From Nitrospinota bacterium (GTDB lineage: Bacteria; UBA8248), in the NCBI GenBank assembly GCA_011523725.1, contig WTGD01000247.1:1-7276 (forward strand): DNA of 7,276 bases, written 5' to 3'. Position numbers and translations under genes: made by a program. Positions 5,874 through 7,276 of this stretch are shown piece after piece. The notes beneath the pieces are model-generated. The model had not been told where the DNA came from, did not search any database, and saw only the letters and a program-made list of their open reading frames with translations. The stretch's first letter is position 1; the number at the start of each line of letters is the position of its first letter.

Positions 5874-7276
5874 GCGCACAGCCACGCGATCAGGCGCAAA
5901 GGGTCGAGGCCGCGACCTGGACGCGCGGCCCCGTTCTCGTCGAGGCGGGCGCAGGCACGGGCAAGACGACCCTGCTCGTGGAGAGAATCCTGCACCTGAT
6001 TCGCGCAGATGGCGCGCGTCTCGACGAGATAGCCGCCATCACCTTCACGCGAAAGGCGACGGCGGAGTTGAAAGAGAGGGTTCGCCGCAGGATTCGTGAG
6101 GCTGCGCTCGAAGAACAAGACGCACAAGCGCGCGCGCGGCTGCAGGATGCGCTCGAGAACCTCGAATCCGCGCGCATCTCCACCATCCACGGCTTTGCCC
6201 TCAACATCCTGCAGGAATTCTCCGTGGAAGCGGGGTTTCGGCCCGTCCTGGGCGACGTGGATGAAATCGAGTACGCGGCGCGGCGCGACGCGGCCTGGCG
6301 CGACTGGCTGGCGGGGGCGCTGGGCGGAGAGGATGCGCGGCTGCGCGATTTCCTGGAAATCGGCTTTTCGGCAACCGATCTGGAGAAAATCCGCGACGCC
6401 ATGCTCGACCTGCCGGAACTCAGGGAGAATTTCCCCCGCGCCAGGGGCGCTTCTCCAGGTGAAATCCATGTGGAGATAGAAGAGGCGTTCGGTGCCTGGG
6501 CGGACTTTGGCGAATCCCATTGCAGCGATCAGGCGGACAAGGCCTTTCAAGAGATTGATGAAGCGAGAGGCTGGCTGGAGGGCCTCTCCGGGCTATCGCA
6601 AACGGAACTGCTGCGCGAGCTATGGAGTCCGGGCTTCAAGCTGAACAAGCGGGTGGGTTCGGCGGCGAACTGGGGAGATTCGAAGGAGGAGGGCGGAGAA
6701 AACCTGAAACACTTCCGGGGGGAATATGATCGGTTCCTGCAAGAGAGCGCCGCGCTCATCGCCCATGAGATGCTCACCGGTCTGGTTCCCCTCGTCCGGG
6801 GTTTCGCCGAGTCCTTCGAGGGGGAAATGCGCGAGGCGGGGCTGTTGTCCTATCAGGACATGCTCTTCCTGGCGGCGAAGCTCGTCCGGGAAAACGCATC
6901 CGTGCGGGGGAGAATCCACGAGGACATCAAACATTTTCTGGTCGATGAGTTTCAGGATACCGATCCCCTGCAGGTCGAGTTGATATTCCTGCTCGCGGGC
7001 GAGGGAGACGCCGCCGACTGGCGCGAAGTGCTGTTGGATGACGCCGGGCTTTTCCTGGTGGGCGATCCCAAGCAATCCATCTACCGCTTCCGCCGGGCGG
7101 ACATCGCCATCTACCATGAAGTGCGGGAGAAGATGAAGGCTCTCCCGAATGGCCGCGTGCTGCATATTCAGGAGAACTTCCGCAGCACCCCCGGCGTGGT
7201 CGATTTCGTGAACGAGGCGTTCTCGCGCGTCATCGCTCACGACTCGGAGAACCCCGACGTTCAGCCCGAATACGTC
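5870..7276 (+). CDS. addA: AddA: UvrD-family helicase subunit of AddAB (cut by window edge)
   Basis: ATP-driven motor subunit, predicted to move along DNA from a double-strand end. 469 codons are visible and the frame is open at the edge; AddA proteins are usually over 1100 residues. Superfamily 1A motifs appear in order: PRDQAQRVEA (Q-motif region, 5-14), Walker A GAGTGKTT (27-34, K32), ITFTRKATAELKERV (motif Ia, 57-71), STIHGFALNIL (about 104-114), LSYQDML (about 326-332), Walker B LVDEFQDTDPLQ (357-368), motif III LVGDPKQSIYRFRRAD (396-411) and motif IV ENFRST (435-440). All key residues are present, so the motor half looks active. The C-terminal RecB-like nuclease domain expected in AddA lies beyond the window. 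The ATG overlaps the addB stop. The call as AddA rather than another UvrD/RecB relative rests on the adjacent addB. Confidence 0.93.
   Translation, partial: MSAQPRDQAQRVEAATWTRGPVLVEAGAGTGKTTLLVERILHLIRADGARLDEIAAITFTRKATAELKERVRRRIREAALEEQDAQARARLQDALENLESARISTIHGFALNILQEFSVEAGFRPVLGDVDEIEYAARRDAAWRDWLAGALGGEDARLRDFLEIGFSATDLEKIRDAMLDLPELRENFPRARGASPGEIHVEIEEAFGAWADFGESHCSDQADKAFQEIDEARGWLEGLSGLSQTELLRELWSPGFKLNKRVGSAANWGDSKEEGGENLKHFRGEYDRFLQESAALIAHEMLTGLVPLVRGFAESFEGEMREAGLLSYQDMLFLAAKLVRENASVRGRIHEDIKHFLVDEFQDTDPLQVELIFLLAGEGDAADWREVLLDDAGLFLVGDPKQSIYRFRRADIAIYHEVREKMKALPNGRVLHIQENFRSTPGVVDFVNEAFSRVIAHDSENPDVQPEYV

Noticed and set aside
5771..6550. 259-codon open frame on the minus strand across the addB-addA junction
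   Set aside because: It is antisense to the AddB cysteine cluster and to AddA motifs I and Ia, which are clearly the coding sense.
837..7276. A joint defence operon linking hicBA with AddAB
   Set aside because: An unrelated metabolic-type gene, two intergenic gaps and a repeat separate them. AddAB is a core repair complex, and nothing in the sequence links their regulation.

Overview
This is a GC-rich bacterial window with dense, mostly housekeeping-type genes and one small accessory patch. The lineage cannot be fixed from the sequence. The high GC, the addB-addA gene order, an AddB without an N-terminal Walker A motif, and a 4,5-dihydroxyphthalate decarboxylase-like gene suggest a non-model environmental bacterium. 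I see no tRNA, rRNA, CRISPR array or transposase.

Layout. (1) 1-541, minus strand: the 5' part of a homoserine dehydrogenase gene, cut by the left edge and probably starting at TTG. (2) 542-1631: a patch of mostly non-coding DNA around a hicB-hicA toxin-antitoxin pair (837-1269). It is flanked by two imperfect direct repeats of about 130 bp (608-740 and 1497-1623). Each repeat contains a 10-11 codon mini-ORF with its own Shine-Dalgarno sequence and two small potential hairpins. The second copy is the immediate 5' leader of the next gene. (3) 1632-2597: a 321-residue protein of the 4,5-dihydroxyphthalate decarboxylase (Pht5) type, which has a periplasmic-binding-protein fold but no signal peptide. 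(4) 2661-7276: addB, complete at 1070 residues, followed by addA, cut by the right edge. They overlap by ATGA and encode the two subunits of the AddAB helicase-nuclease for double-strand-break repair.

How the parts relate. AddB (nuclease plus Fe-S scaffold) and AddA (ATP-driven motor) form one complex and are translationally coupled. HicA (mRNA interferase) and HicB (its antitoxin) form a second, independent pair. The decarboxylase-like gene and homoserine dehydrogenase have no visible partners here. The least explained part is the duplicated leader that brackets hicBA. It could be a duplicated regulatory leader, a dispersed repeat family, or the scar of a tandem duplication whose middle was replaced by the toxin-antitoxin cassette.
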